This document shows, piece by piece, positions 1 through 10,396 of a stretch of DNA of 64,000 nt. Each line of letters begins with the position of its first letter. Position 1 is the stretch's first letter. The stretch is taken from NCBI RefSeq assembly GCF_024713945.1, contig NW_027461521.1:126501-190500 (forward strand), given 5' to 3'. Source of the stretch: Dermatophagoides farinae. Taxonomy: Eukaryota > Arthropoda > Arachnida > Sarcoptiformes > Pyroglyphidae. The position numbers and the translations under genes are program-made. The notes beneath the pieces were generated by a model. It saw only the letters and a program-made list of their open reading frames with translations, searched no databases and had not been told where the DNA came from.

Positions 1-1815
1 AGTGAAGCTCAATTTCAAAGCATATTCAGTACAGATAATTTTTATTTATCTTGTCATAACGACAATGTCAAAAGTTTAATAAATAACCAAAACGTATTTG
101 CTCGATTAGATAAGAATATTTTAGACAAAACTACAAAATTGATGAAAGACGCTAAAAAACAACTGAACGAGAACTTCAAAAGTGGAACTCTTGGAACAAA
201 AGCTTTATACAACGAGCTTTCACTAGATAAACTTAAAACAGCTTTTATAGAGAGATTTGATGAAACAGATGCAACCGTTTTTAATAGTTTATTCTCCAAC
301 CATTTAGAAATTGATAAAACAGAGCTCAAGCAATTTTACGAAACTATCTTCACACTCAAGCATGAAGATTTCGATCTGGCAATTTGTTCTAACAAAAAAA
401 AAGACTCGTCAAATAAATCAATTAAAAATACCGCAAATGTGGAACCAGTGGATGCAATGATAGAAATGCTGTCAAACTGCAAATTCCGAAGTTGTCACTC
501 CACAATTCATACCTCGCACACTGACTCAAACAAACCAAACCACGATTCACGGAATAGCTTTTCCAGAACTAACAAACAAGATCGTCATAGTTTTAGTCTT
601 CAAAAAAGTGACTCTGTCGTGAAATACGCGTTGGATTTTTTTTATGCTAGGCGTAACCACGCTCATAGTATTGTAGCTCAAAAAATCCAGGTAAAGTCCG
701 AAATTGCGTGTCTGGTTTTCCGTAACTTGCCTATGCATCATTACATAATGATGTCTTCCAAAAAGTATAGTTCATACGAAAGTAAGCATCAGGAAAACAA
801 ACCTTACGTCTCCTCAGCTGTTTTACTCGAAACTGCAAAATCACAAAATCTCACCAGTGAAGGTTTCCCCATGAGTAATATAGTCCCGCCATCTAAGCCT
901 TCTGACTTCACAGAAGAAAAAATGGTTTCGCGAAAGACTAAAGCCTTGCTCAACAAGTTGTCAGCTGATAATTTCTGTGTTATCGTTCCTGAAATTTTGG
1001 GAATCTTTAATCTTTTGAACGAAGAAAATTTAATTCGTGCAGGTACTACGTGTTTATACAAACAAGCAACGAGTAACGAGTTAAACATCCACATTATTGT
1101 GGATTTTATAACTGTCGCGCTCCTTCTTCTTGGCAAGAACAAAAATCTGTTTAATAGATCCCTTATTTCGATTTGCCAAACGGAATTTTTGAAATTATTG
1201 AAAGACGACTTGAGACCAGACAAACTCATTGAACTTCTTGGAGACGTAGACAATATAGACGAAATCGCCGAGCAAAACGAAAAAATCAGACTGAAAATTT
1301 CTTCAACAATGCGCTTTTTAGCCAAACTCTTCCTCAACAACATTTTGTTAGCTCGACAGTATGCATATATACTCTACTCGTTTTTAGAAACGAAACCTTA
1401 CTCCGATGAGTATATTGACTTTAAAGGCATCACTAAATCCGACAATATGCATTTAAACTGTTTCATACAAAGTGATAACCTTACAGTTCCAGTTGTTTCC
1501 AATAATATCGTGTTGGCCATCACTGAATTTTTAATCTCGCTTGGAACTTTCGCCAAGTTAGTCAAAAAATACATCGGCATCTTTCATAGAACGCTAGAAC
1601 AGTTAGTTATTTATTATGACGCTGATTGTTATGAGGGTTACATCAATTTCAGAATGTCAGTGCTCTTCGATAATTTGATTTCAAACAAGCCTTTCTCTTT
1701 TGATGACTCAAACAGTAGTAATTCGCCTTATAAAAAATGGATAAACCATCTCAAAGCTAATCACACCATTAGAGCTTCAAAACATGTTTCCAACTCTGAC
1801 GAGGAATCAAGCTAG
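1..1815 (+). CDS. Translation initiation factor eIF4G, MIF4G domain (5' end outside window)
   Basis: The reading frame is open from base 1, so the N-terminus lies outside the window; 604 codons remain. The C-terminal half (about residue 305 on) has the MIF4G pattern: a first helix RKTKALLNKLSADNF like the eIF4G VRxLLNKLTPxxF, then RSLISICQTEFLKLL, the acidic-to-basic stretch before MRFLAKLFLNNILL (compare IRFIGELFKLxML), and a final FRMSVLFDNLISNK like the R-F-M-L-x-D-V-I-D-L-R helix. eIF4G scaffolds eIF4E, eIF4A and eIF3 on capped mRNA in the cytosol. The protein stops soon after MIF4G, so there is no MA3 or W2 module, as in many unicellular eukaryotes. The upstream 300 residues are polar and not recognised. 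Another MIF4G protein cannot be excluded, but helix spacing fits eIF4G best. Confidence 0.7.
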   Translation, partial: SEAQFQSIFSTDNFYLSCHNDNVKSLINNQNVFARLDKNILDKTTKLMKDAKKQLNENFKSGTLGTKALYNELSLDKLKTAFIERFDETDATVFNSLFSNHLEIDKTELKQFYETIFTLKHEDFDLAICSNKKKDSSNKSIKNTANVEPVDAMIEMLSNCKFRSCHSTIHTSHTDSNKPNHDSRNSFSRTNKQDRHSFSLQKSDSVVKYALDFFYARRNHAHSIVAQKIQVKSEIACLVFRNLPMHHYIMMSSKKYSSYESKHQENKPYVSSAVLLETAKSQNLTSEGFPMSNIVPPSKPSDFTEEKMVSRKTKALLNKLSADNFCVIVPEILGIFNLLNEENLIRAGTTCLYKQATSNELNIHIIVDFITVALLLLGKNKNLFNRSLISICQTEFLKLLKDDLRPDKLIELLGDVDNIDEIAEQNEKIRLKISSTMRFLAKLFLNNILLARQYAYILYSFLETKPYSDEYIDFKGITKSDNMHLNCFIQSDNLTVPVVSNNIVLAITEFLISLGTFAKLVKKYIGIFHRTLEQLVIYYDADCYEGYINFRMSVLFDNLISNKPFSFDDSNSSNSPYKKWINHLKANHTIRASKHVSNSDEESS

Positions 1816-1900
1816 CATGAGATGTGTTTTACAATTTTTGTATTATAATTCAATTACATATCAATGATGTGTATTTATATATGTATATGTGAGAAAAGAG

Positions 1901-4900
1901 TTAAAAAATTAAATTTTGTTTTTCCGATTCGGAGTCAGCCTCAGGGGCTTTGAAACCGAGTTGCAGGCCTTTTTTATATAAATAATTTTGTAGAAAATCT
2001 TCCCATGCTTCAGATCCATGTTCAAGCACAAAATCAAAGTAATATTTGTATAGATCGTAACTAGTCTTGGCGTCCTCGAAAGAATTGTGGGCAGAGTCCT
2101 GAATACGCTTTTCAAGAACAAACCAAGCGAGAAACTTGAGACTGATGAAACGCATGTTGTTTTTTAGACGGTAAATCTCGACCGTGTCTAAGAGCAAATG
2201 AGGATTGATGATTGCTCCAATGACTCTAAAGTCGTTTAGCAGGTCGTGGCCAATAATGATGCAATTGTAGTGGAGCAAAGTTCGGATATACTGATAAAAA
2301 TCTTTGTATTCGTATAGCCATTTGTTACTGTAGCTAACATGCAAATTTCCGGGTTCTATGCCGCTGTATTGAGTAAAATATTCCACCGGTTGGTTGGGCA
2401 TATTAATGTGAACATCGAGAAACGGACTTACAGCGGGGTCTGCATTGGCGTCCTGGTTAAAAAATGTACGAAGTAAAGTAACTCTTGCTAAAAAGTATTG
2501 TGGATAAGAACCGAGAATGTGGTCAGGAGACTTTGAATCAAAAGACTTTACAACGTATTCGGAGTCTAGCGCGCAACAAAATTTATCCGAAGCGACGAGT
2601 TCGATTTCCTTATCAGACAACGGAACGAAAGGCGGGTGGGCAATGCGATTTCTAGCAAAACTTATATTGTTTTTAATTTTAAGACTGGAAAACAAAGGTT
2701 CTCTAACCAAAGAAAACTCGAGAAAACGAAGTTTAGTCACTTTTCGATAAAAGAAAGCAAGCGGAAACTTGTAAGATTTGCTGAAGGAACGTACTTCTTC
2801 TTCTGACACTTCCGTTGTGCATGGACCGTTTATAAGAACCCACTTTCCGGAGGAACCGTCAGGGTTGGGGAAATTTATATAGGTCACGAGCTGATCTTCA
2901 TATGTAGGTCGTTCGACGGTAGTTTCGTCAGCCTCAATAGAAGATAAAATTTTAAGATCTTTTTTGCTTTCATGATAGTTGTTTTGCCACAACTTTTCCA
3001 AAACTAAACGTACGTCGTTGTTCCAAGAAGAATTAACAAACGCTAACACTCCAACGAGAGAATATACATGATCGGAGTTCGCCAAATTTCCCTCAACAAT
3101 TTTCCATTCACTTTGAGGTTTACTGATAAACGATATTTTGTCTGGGACTACAAAAGCTTTTGAATAGTCGCGAATACGACGTTTGACGATGTTTAATAAA
3201 TACGTTGGCGGGTTCTCTTGAGCTTTCAACAAAACGTAAACTTTTAACAACAAATGAATATTTTCAAAACGTTCACACAATGCCAACCGATTTGCTTTCA
3301 TCGTGAAACATAAAATATCAGACAGTTTCTCGTGTTTGATTGATATTAGATGTGAACCTCCTTTTTCATTTACACAGTTAGTACATTTCATGTATTCTTT
3401 TTTAGTCGAATTTATTGATTTGTTAATCATTTCAAGAAAGAAATTAATTCCTAACAAGTTAGAAGAAGTGCTAAAAGATTGAGACTTGAAAGAGAAATTG
3501 TTGTTTTCATAAGTTGAACCGCAAATCGGCCCAGATAAAATAAGGTCATCGGCCACCAAGTTCAACTTTGCATTTTCTTCAGCCGTAGTTTTTTTGATAC
3601 CTAGTTCTTCTTCGATCAAATGCTCTATTTGTGAAAGCGTTACCTCGTCTATCTTAAAGTAATTTGAATTGTTTGAATTCTGGTCTTGAAATAGAACAGT
3701 TCCGTTTTCATTGATGTCAACTTTTTGAAAAAAACTACTATAAGTAAACTGAATACAACGAGAAAGTATTGATGATAAAGACGGCAAAGAAGGTGGAAGT
3801 ACATCATCAACGTTAAGCTCGATGATTAACTTGCTTATATTAATGGAAATCTCGGTGTTAGTAGCAAGACAATATTCAGTTCTAATGATGTCGCTTTTCA
3901 TATAGTTCTTAGACGGCCTTTGTAAACTTTTATTTTTTTCATGTCCGTCGAATTTAGCAGACTTCGTATTAACTACCATATCATAAAAACTACGCAATAA
4001 ATTGAACAAAGCTAACGAAACTAGTAAGAACTGTTGCTTACGATTTTTTCGTAAAGCATTATCGTACTCAGCTTCATGTTTGTCTATGATGCGTGTATCG
4101 TTAATTTTTTGAAAAAAACTATACCCTTGGTTTCTACCTGGATTAGAATTCAAGCTTGTTGACCTAAAATAATCGCTAAAAAGCAATGATTTTGCATTGA
4201 TTCCTGCTTTTGAATATAATTTTTGACTTAATAACCCTCGAGGAATTATTGTTTCGGGAAAGCTAACCTCAGATTTATTCTTCAAGAAGTGCATTTCATT
4301 TGTGCATACATCGCAGAAAAACCTAGCGTTCACAGGCTGTCCAAAACGGTAACCCAAAGAAGTATCAATATTTTCAAATACAAATAAAGCTAAACAAATA
4401 ATGCAATTAGGCTTGTCACATTGATGAGTACTTAAATTTTGAATAAGTTCTGGAAAAACATAATACATTATCATTAATAGACTGTTGAGCCAATCATTAG
4501 TATACCCGTTTTCATATCCTGGGATGCGTAAATCATCAACTAGTTTGAATTTGGGAGGATTGTTATTAGGATACTCCGATATATATTTCAGCAAATCACT
4601 ACGAAAAACAACGTAATAACTATCAACAAGTTTGGGATGAATAAATCGTTCTTCCGGTGCTGCTATCATCAACGCAGCTAACGGATGTTGAAACAACGGA
4701 ATTGACAATTTAGCGTTTTCATAATAATCAAAATAATCGTCTACAGATATTTTATGCTTTTGGTTACTCGAAAGTAAATTTTTCTTTAATATTTTTATTA
4801 ACGTTATTTGAGTGTTTGCAGATATACTACATTCCTTATACAATTTTTCTAAATCAGCTTGAGAACTACTATTTTTATCATGGCTCGTGCTTGTATTCAT
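1901..4900 (-). CDS. PAN2: PAN2, catalytic subunit of the PAN2-PAN3 poly(A) nuclease, without WD40 domain
   Basis: PAN2 trims mRNA poly(A) tails in the cytoplasm. The 999-residue protein has a pseudo-ubiquitin-hydrolase (UCH-like) domain from about residue 100 (NGYTNDWLNSLLMIMYY, with no catalytic Cys, as is normal for PAN2; Cys pairs CDKPNCIIC and CDVC) and a C-terminal DEDDh exonuclease. The exonuclease motifs are complete: ALDSEYV near residue 780 (Asp and Glu), IIGHDLLNDFRVIG (Asp), LLDTVEIYRL, and HNSFEDAKTSYDLYKYY (His and Asp). PAN2 usually begins with about 350 residues of WD40 propeller plus a linker; here the UCH-like part starts almost at once, and the 524 bases up to the divergent neighbour hold no coding exon. 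The ATG at 4900 is the first in frame. Confidence 0.93.
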   Translation of the reverse strand: MNTSTSHDKNSSSQADLEKLYKECSISANTQITLIKILKKNLLSSNQKHKISVDDYFDYYENAKLSIPLFQHPLAALMIAAPEERFIHPKLVDSYYVVFRSDLLKYISEYPNNNPPKFKLVDDLRIPGYENGYTNDWLNSLLMIMYYVFPELIQNLSTHQCDKPNCIICLALFVFENIDTSLGYRFGQPVNARFFCDVCTNEMHFLKNKSEVSFPETIIPRGLLSQKLYSKAGINAKSLLFSDYFRSTSLNSNPGRNQGYSFFQKINDTRIIDKHEAEYDNALRKNRKQQFLLVSLALFNLLRSFYDMVVNTKSAKFDGHEKNKSLQRPSKNYMKSDIIRTEYCLATNTEISINISKLIIELNVDDVLPPSLPSLSSILSRCIQFTYSSFFQKVDINENGTVLFQDQNSNNSNYFKIDEVTLSQIEHLIEEELGIKKTTAEENAKLNLVADDLILSGPICGSTYENNNFSFKSQSFSTSSNLLGINFFLEMINKSINSTKKEYMKCTNCVNEKGGSHLISIKHEKLSDILCFTMKANRLALCERFENIHLLLKVYVLLKAQENPPTYLLNIVKRRIRDYSKAFVVPDKISFISKPQSEWKIVEGNLANSDHVYSLVGVLAFVNSSWNNDVRLVLEKLWQNNYHESKKDLKILSSIEADETTVERPTYEDQLVTYINFPNPDGSSGKWVLINGPCTTEVSEEEVRSFSKSYKFPLAFFYRKVTKLRFLEFSLVREPLFSSLKIKNNISFARNRIAHPPFVPLSDKEIELVASDKFCCALDSEYVVKSFDSKSPDHILGSYPQYFLARVTLLRTFFNQDANADPAVSPFLDVHINMPNQPVEYFTQYSGIEPGNLHVSYSNKWLYEYKDFYQYIRTLLHYNCIIIGHDLLNDFRVIGAIINPHLLLDTVEIYRLKNNMRFISLKFLAWFVLEKRIQDSAHNSFEDAKTSYDLYKYYFDFVLEHGSEAWEDFLQNYLYKKGLQLGFKAPEADSESEKQNLIF

Positions 4901-5424
4901 GTAAAGCAGCTTTTACACTATTGATCTAATTTAAACACACAAATCACTAGAGAAATAATAACTCAATACTTCTTTCAATAATTCAATAGCAATCTTATTT
5001 TTGTAAACAAAGTACTTCATTACGTATTTTAATCATATAATAATGTAAATAATTCGATATGCCGTTATAAGTATGTAACTTATGAGCACAGAATCAATCA
5101 ACTAGAAGTAGCAACGACAATTAATAGATGTCCTGATAATTATATATTCAAATATTACAACCAATTAAATAAAATAAATTTCAAATAATTACACGATAAA
5201 TAAGTTTTAAAATTTTTCCGATCTTTTTTATATCAGATTCTGCGATTTCATGGATAATGTAACAACCTTTAAGACTTATAATCTGATTAAATTAATTTTA
5301 ATTATTTATTTTTTAAACTATATACATTCTGATCAACTTCGGCATAGCTTTAAAACCGTGATATAGCTGATTTCTAATCATTTAAAACCAAAAAACTAAC
5401 GTTCGCTTCTAATTGTATGATACT
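4901..5424. other. Divergent intergenic region between PAN2 and the four-TM gene
   Basis: AT-rich spacer separating two divergently transcribed genes. I read both strands for missing PAN2 exons and found only short, stop-rich stretches. It presumably holds both promoters, but no conserved motif stands out. Confidence 0.6.
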
Positions 5425-7122
5425 ATGTTAATTAATAACAAAGATTTAACGACGTATTTTTATGCAAGAAGCCCCGTAATGGTCACGGATCACTCGCAAG
5501 AAGAAGAAGAGAATGAAAATAAAACTTATTTTGATGAAAATAAAAAAGATCATCTCAAATCAATAATGGAGCCAGAAAGCTCAGATGAATCAATCAACGC
5601 GCGAAATATGAATCCCTTTGATGATAATTTTACTACAGCATATCCAGCTTCTGACAAAACATTGAATAACGTAGGTTCATTAATCGATAAATCAATGAAT
5701 TTAAAATTTTTAAAGCCATTTGATGAAAACAGCCAAAACATTATAAATTATCCAAAAAAAGCTGTTATCGATGATATAAAGTTACAAAAACTTCAAGAGC
5801 CATCGGTATATTGGCTAAGGTTTTTGTTCAGTGGAAATACTCTCTCGTTCATTAATTGTATTCGGGGATTCGTCTTTTTACCGCTATTGATAGGTTTGTT
5901 GATCCTCTGTTTGCTTAGCAACCACTGGCAATATATAAGTTATTCGTACCAAAACATGGACAATTATTTCACTTTCGGTCTGAGATCATTTACAGAAAAA
6001 ACAAATACTATCGATGACAACAATTTATCGGTTGTGTACGAAAAAAAAATTTTTTATAACGATATCATTAACGAGCCGCAGATTGCTAATTTATCGCCAT
6101 GTAATATCGAATTTGCAACTAATATCGCAATGAAAACTTTAGGAAACGACATGACTCTTGATTTACATCAAACCAGAACTAATCGAGAATATAAAAAAGC
6201 TCTATTCACTTTACTGTACGAGCCTTTATTTAAAGACTTGACATGTCAATCTATTGTAAAGCTCAGTCAAACGGGTTATTATATACAAGTATTAATAGTA
6301 GTAACAATAATACTTACGTTGATTGAATGGTCCGTTATTCTCCTGCACGTATTTAATAAAACACGCTTAGACGAAGCAAAACTCGCTTATTCATATGCTT
6401 GTGGCATTCCTTACTTCGGAAATTTTTCACCAGAAAAAGAAATCAAATACTATACTTATGACAACGATTTCTTTAAACTTTATATGGTTTCTAAATATCA
6501 GATTAGACTACCACAAGAACTAAATAAATCTTTGCGAATTTGTTCTTCTAATGCAATTTTAGACTGTGCTTTTCCAGATGAAACAAAAAGTGAAAACACC
6601 ACTCCAAGATTCACTTCCTATCCAACACAAAACACAGAAAAATCCGCTGAACATTATAAAGTAGTAAAAACCTTTAAAAAAGCGCAGAAATCAACAAAAA
6701 TTCATCTCGAAAAAATTACACCGTCCTATAGAGTTACCATAGAGAAATTGTGGTGGGTACCCATAAACAAGATTTTACAAGCCTTCAACATACAATTGAC
6801 TCAAGGAAATTTAAATCATTATTTTTTTGTAAGTATACTAGAAGGCGTAACCACAATATTTTCAACATTTTCTATGGCTGTTGCTATTTCTACGTTCTTC
6901 TTAACTTTAAAGATGTCTAAAGAAACAAAAATAATTGATAAAATGGTTCAGATATCGCATCCAAACTTAGGCTTAGCATTTTATTTATTTCTTTTCACGT
7001 CAATTTTATACATAATAAACTTTACTTCCCACTTGTTCAGTCCGAAAATTATTCGCTATGTAGATATAAAGTTAAACTCAAAAAATATAAAAAACAGCAA
7101 TACATGTCAAATGAACTTGTAA
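5425..7122 (+). CDS. Four-transmembrane protein of unknown function, claudin-like layout
   Basis: The protein has 565 residues from the first in-frame ATG. An acidic, polar N-terminus of about 140 residues is followed by four hydrophobic segments (numbered from the TTG four codons upstream: about 150-169, 290-312, 472-497 and 519-541). The loop after TM1 is about 120 residues, starts with HW and contains FGLRS and two Cys (about 230 and 278), the second just before TM2 in CQSIVKLSQTGYY. That order (TM1, W...GL..C...C loop, TM2, intracellular loop, TM3, TM4) recalls the claudin/PMP22 superfamily, in which apicomplexans have the invasion protein CLAMP. The resemblance is one of layout only. Both tails and the 150-residue central loop would be cytosolic. 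I do not recognise the family firmly. Confidence 0.6.
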   Translation: MLINNKDLTTYFYARSPVMVTDHSQEEEENENKTYFDENKKDHLKSIMEPESSDESINARNMNPFDDNFTTAYPASDKTLNNVGSLIDKSMNLKFLKPFDENSQNIINYPKKAVIDDIKLQKLQEPSVYWLRFLFSGNTLSFINCIRGFVFLPLLIGLLILCLLSNHWQYISYSYQNMDNYFTFGLRSFTEKTNTIDDNNLSVVYEKKIFYNDIINEPQIANLSPCNIEFATNIAMKTLGNDMTLDLHQTRTNREYKKALFTLLYEPLFKDLTCQSIVKLSQTGYYIQVLIVVTIILTLIEWSVILLHVFNKTRLDEAKLAYSYACGIPYFGNFSPEKEIKYYTYDNDFFKLYMVSKYQIRLPQELNKSLRICSSNAILDCAFPDETKSENTTPRFTSYPTQNTEKSAEHYKVVKTFKKAQKSTKIHLEKITPSYRVTIEKLWWVPINKILQAFNIQLTQGNLNHYFFVSILEGVTTIFSTFSMAVAISTFFLTLKMSKETKIIDKMVQISHPNLGLAFYLFLFTSILYIINFTSHLFSPKIIRYVDIKLNSKNIKNSNTCQMNL

Positions 7123-7444
7123 GTAACATGTAATCATTATAATAGAAAAGGTATGAGTAAATAGTTGTTTTTTCTAATAAAAACTGTATTGTAAACAGTA
7201 GCATACCGTTGTCATACACGCATGTTATTGAATTAGTGAGTAACTAATTAAAATTCTTTATAAGTTTTCCGCGATTAATAAAATCAATCGTTTAAAATAC
7301 TTTATTTAGCTAGGATAGTGAGTGTTGTTTCTTTGTTTACTGAAAAAAAAGAAAAAAAAATCAGCTAAATATTTTCTTTTGTAGATTCATTCTTTGATAA
7401 AATACACAAAATTGATAGATTTACTCTATTATGATTATTTATAA
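7123..7444. other. Intergenic region upstream of MCM6
   Basis: AT-rich spacer between two same-strand genes. It contains homopolymer tracts such as AAAAAAAA near 7345 and no convincing ORF or RNA gene. It presumably holds the four-TM gene 3' end and the MCM6 promoter. Confidence 0.5.
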
Positions 7445-10261
7445 ATGAACCAGAATATTTGTAAGTACTCTTTATTAACTTAACTATTTTCAGCTTTGTC
7501 GTCTAAATGGGTCGAAGAATTGCTGCGAAGAAACTATTCAACCTTAACTCAAATTTGGCACAGTGACTTTAAAAGAGACTTCGATCAATACCTGAACTAC
7601 ACACATTTTAATTCGAATGTCTCAGAAAACAACTCAGCTTCCTGGTTAGAAAAACAGCTATTAAACGATGAATATATAAGTCAAGGGGTTATACAGTTGG
7701 ACATTCAAGATTTAGATAATTTTATTGAGAATTTACGGTTAGAAAGATGGTATAAATTGCATGAAAATAACATTACTACACCTGATATGCCAGTAGCGAC
7801 TTCTTTCAACAGTACTTCACATTTTTTATGTATGTTTTTCAAAACCTTACTTGACGAATTGAAAATTTCATTTAAGAACTATATATCCGATTTACTTGAA
7901 CGAAACACTTCAATAGAAAAAGATATTATGCGAATTCTGACACTGATCGCATCCGATAACATTGAACTAGAAATATCTCCCATCAATTCTTTGAAACTAA
8001 GTTATCCTGCAGAATGTCGCGCTGAAGATGTTGGAAAGTTATTCTCCATGCAAGCTATCGTGACTAAATGCACCAGTGTAAAACCAGAACTTATACAAGC
8101 AAACTATTTGTGTGAAATTTGTGGTACAGTACGAAAAAATGTAAAGCAAGAATACTGTTTCACAGAGCCTGTACGATGTTGGAATGACAGTTGTAACAAC
8201 CGAACTCGTTGGAAAAGAATTCCAGAATCTTGCTTGTTTGGAAGTTGGCAACGACTAGTTGTTCAGGAAAATACAAACGCAGTATCAGCCTCTGGTCGAG
8301 TTCCTAGAACTATTGATGTGATAATTCGAAATAGTGCAGTCCAAAAAGTACGTTCAGGGGAAACAGCGATAATCACAGGATATTTAGCTAGTGTTCCAGA
8401 CGTAACAGGGTTAATGAGATCTGATTTACTACAAAGTACAATCACACGACAAAAAAACAAAGAACTTACTAAGGAATCTAATGTAGCTGAGTCAGGAGTA
8501 CATGGCGTTACCAAACTTGGAGTGCGTGAGTTATCATATAAACTTTTGTTTATGGGGCTACATGTCAAAGTAGCTACTAACAATCCTTCAAGAAGCGTTA
8601 ATAATTCTTCAGCTACGCAGAATGAATTAATTCGTCAGTTGTTTTCAATGAATACACCGCCCGCAGAAACAAGAGAGTTGCTTCACGCAGATACGAATAC
8701 TTTGAGTCAAGATTTACAAAGCGTTCAAACGTTCTGGCTTTATTTAGAAAACCCTCTAGTAGCATCTTACGGAATTACCTACGAAATTCATAAAACATTT
8801 AAACAATTAGGAAATGGATACAACGTTTTATCTAGGCTAGCTTCTTACGTTGCTCCGCAAGTATATGGAAATACTATTATCAAAGAAGCTCTTCTTTGTT
8901 TATTTGTAGGTGGAGTAGAAAAACATACTCATGGCATACATTTGCGAGGAGATATAAACATTTGTTTGGTTGGTGACCCGGGAACAGCGAAATCACAACT
9001 TTTAAAATGGACATATTCGTTTGCTGATTTGTCTGTTTATGCAAGCGGGAAAAGCAGCACTGCAGCGGGTTTAACTGCAAGTGTTCATCGCGACCCTGAG
9101 TCAGGAGAAAGCGTCGTCGAAGTCGGCGCTTTAATTTTGGCTGACACAGGTATTTGTTGCATAGATGAATTTGACAAGATGGACAACAAAGACAGAATAG
9201 CAATTCATGAAGCAATGGAACAGCAAACTATAAGTATTGCCAAGGCTGGAATAAGGGCCACGATGAACGCCAGAGCTAGTGTTTTGGCTGCTTGCAGTCC
9301 TGCACATGGCCGATACGATATCAAGCGAAGCTTAAGAGAAAATTTATACCTCGGTTCTACAATTTTAAGCCGGTTTGATTTAATATTTGTAATATTAGAT
9401 AACACTGACCAAGATGAGGATATTGCCATTGCTCGGCATTTGATAAAACAATCCAGAAATGAAAACATATTGTTTTACGATAGCGTGATTCAAAATAACG
9501 AAATGTTCAAGCTTTATATCAAAATTGCTAAGTTAATGAGACCTAGACTTACACCTCAAGTCAAAAATCTTTTAGCCAATAATTACGTTTCAGTTCGTCA
9601 GCAAACCAAACACAAGAATACAAATGGTTCTGGCAGAATCACTACGCGGCAATTAGAAAGCACAATTCGACTTTCAGAAGCCATTGCCAAATTGTCATTG
9701 TCTGACGAGGTATTAGAAAACCATGTTTATTCCGCCATTAATTTATTCAAACACTCACTTTATCGAATACAACAAGACAGCATAACAATCGAAGAAACTG
9801 TATCTGAAGATGAATTTGAAAACAACGAAAACAATGATTTTCAAAATAATGATAACCGTGAAATTAACTATTCCTTTTCAATTAACGCTGACGAATTCGT
9901 CAAGATTCAAAATATTTTAGTTTCACATTTGAAACTAGTCGAAACAGAACAATTTTTGCATTCTAATGAAATTTCTGGAATTAGCTATTACGACTTAGTT
10001 GGTTGGTTTGTAAAGCACAAAACATGTCACGAACAATTTGTTGAATACAAAATTAAAAAAATAATTAAAAAACTTTGTTCAATGAACATATTACACATCA
10101 ATTCACAAACTAAAATAATAACTATACACCCCAACTATTCCGATCACGCTGTTTCTACAAGTCAAACAATGTTAAACGACTCAGAAGAACCCATACATGA
10201 CAACCAAGATGCTACTCTCATGAATGAAAATGATTTCATAAATTATTTGTACAATAAATAG
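7445..10261 (+). CDS. MCM6: MCM6 replicative helicase subunit (two exons)
   Basis: MCM6 is one of the six AAA+ subunits of the MCM2-7 helicase that unwinds replication origins. Splicing 7445-7460 to 7494-10261 gives a 927-residue protein starting MNQNISLSSKW; without the splice there is no ATG near the N-terminus. The zinc finger at about 210-240 (CEIC, then CWNDSCNNRTRW) has the MCM6-type spacing and NRxRW/F ending, followed by the OB-fold stretch VPRTIDVIIRNSAV. Walker A is GDPGTAKSQ (about 498), Walker B ICCIDEFDK (about 560), and the arginine finger SRFDLIF (about 630). A C-terminal winged-helix region follows an acidic, Asn-rich linker. All ATPase residues are intact and the length is normal. 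Confidence 0.95.
7461..7493 (+). other. 33-nt spliceosomal intron in MCM6
   Basis: The donor is GTAAGT, a TTAAC branch-like motif lies shortly before the acceptor, and the acceptor is TTTTCAG. Removing it joins an upstream ATG exon of 16 nt to the long MCM6 frame in phase 1. Confidence 0.85.
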
Positions 10262-10319
10262 CTCTATTTCCTTTATTTATAATATTGAAAACTAAATTTT
10301 TTTATCATTCTCAAAATAA

Positions 10320-10340
10320 TAAAAGTTTTTCAAACTTTTA
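10320..10340. other. 9-bp perfect hairpin downstream of MCM6
   Basis: Inverted repeat TAAAAGTTT / AAACTTTTA with a 3-nt loop, 59 bases after the MCM6 stop. It may sit in the 3' UTR or mark transcript-end processing; in AT-rich DNA it may also be chance. Confidence 0.35.
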
Positions 10341-10396
10341 ATTGAGAAATAAGCAAAAATTTTATCTAATGAGTACATAAGTCATGTAAATCACTA

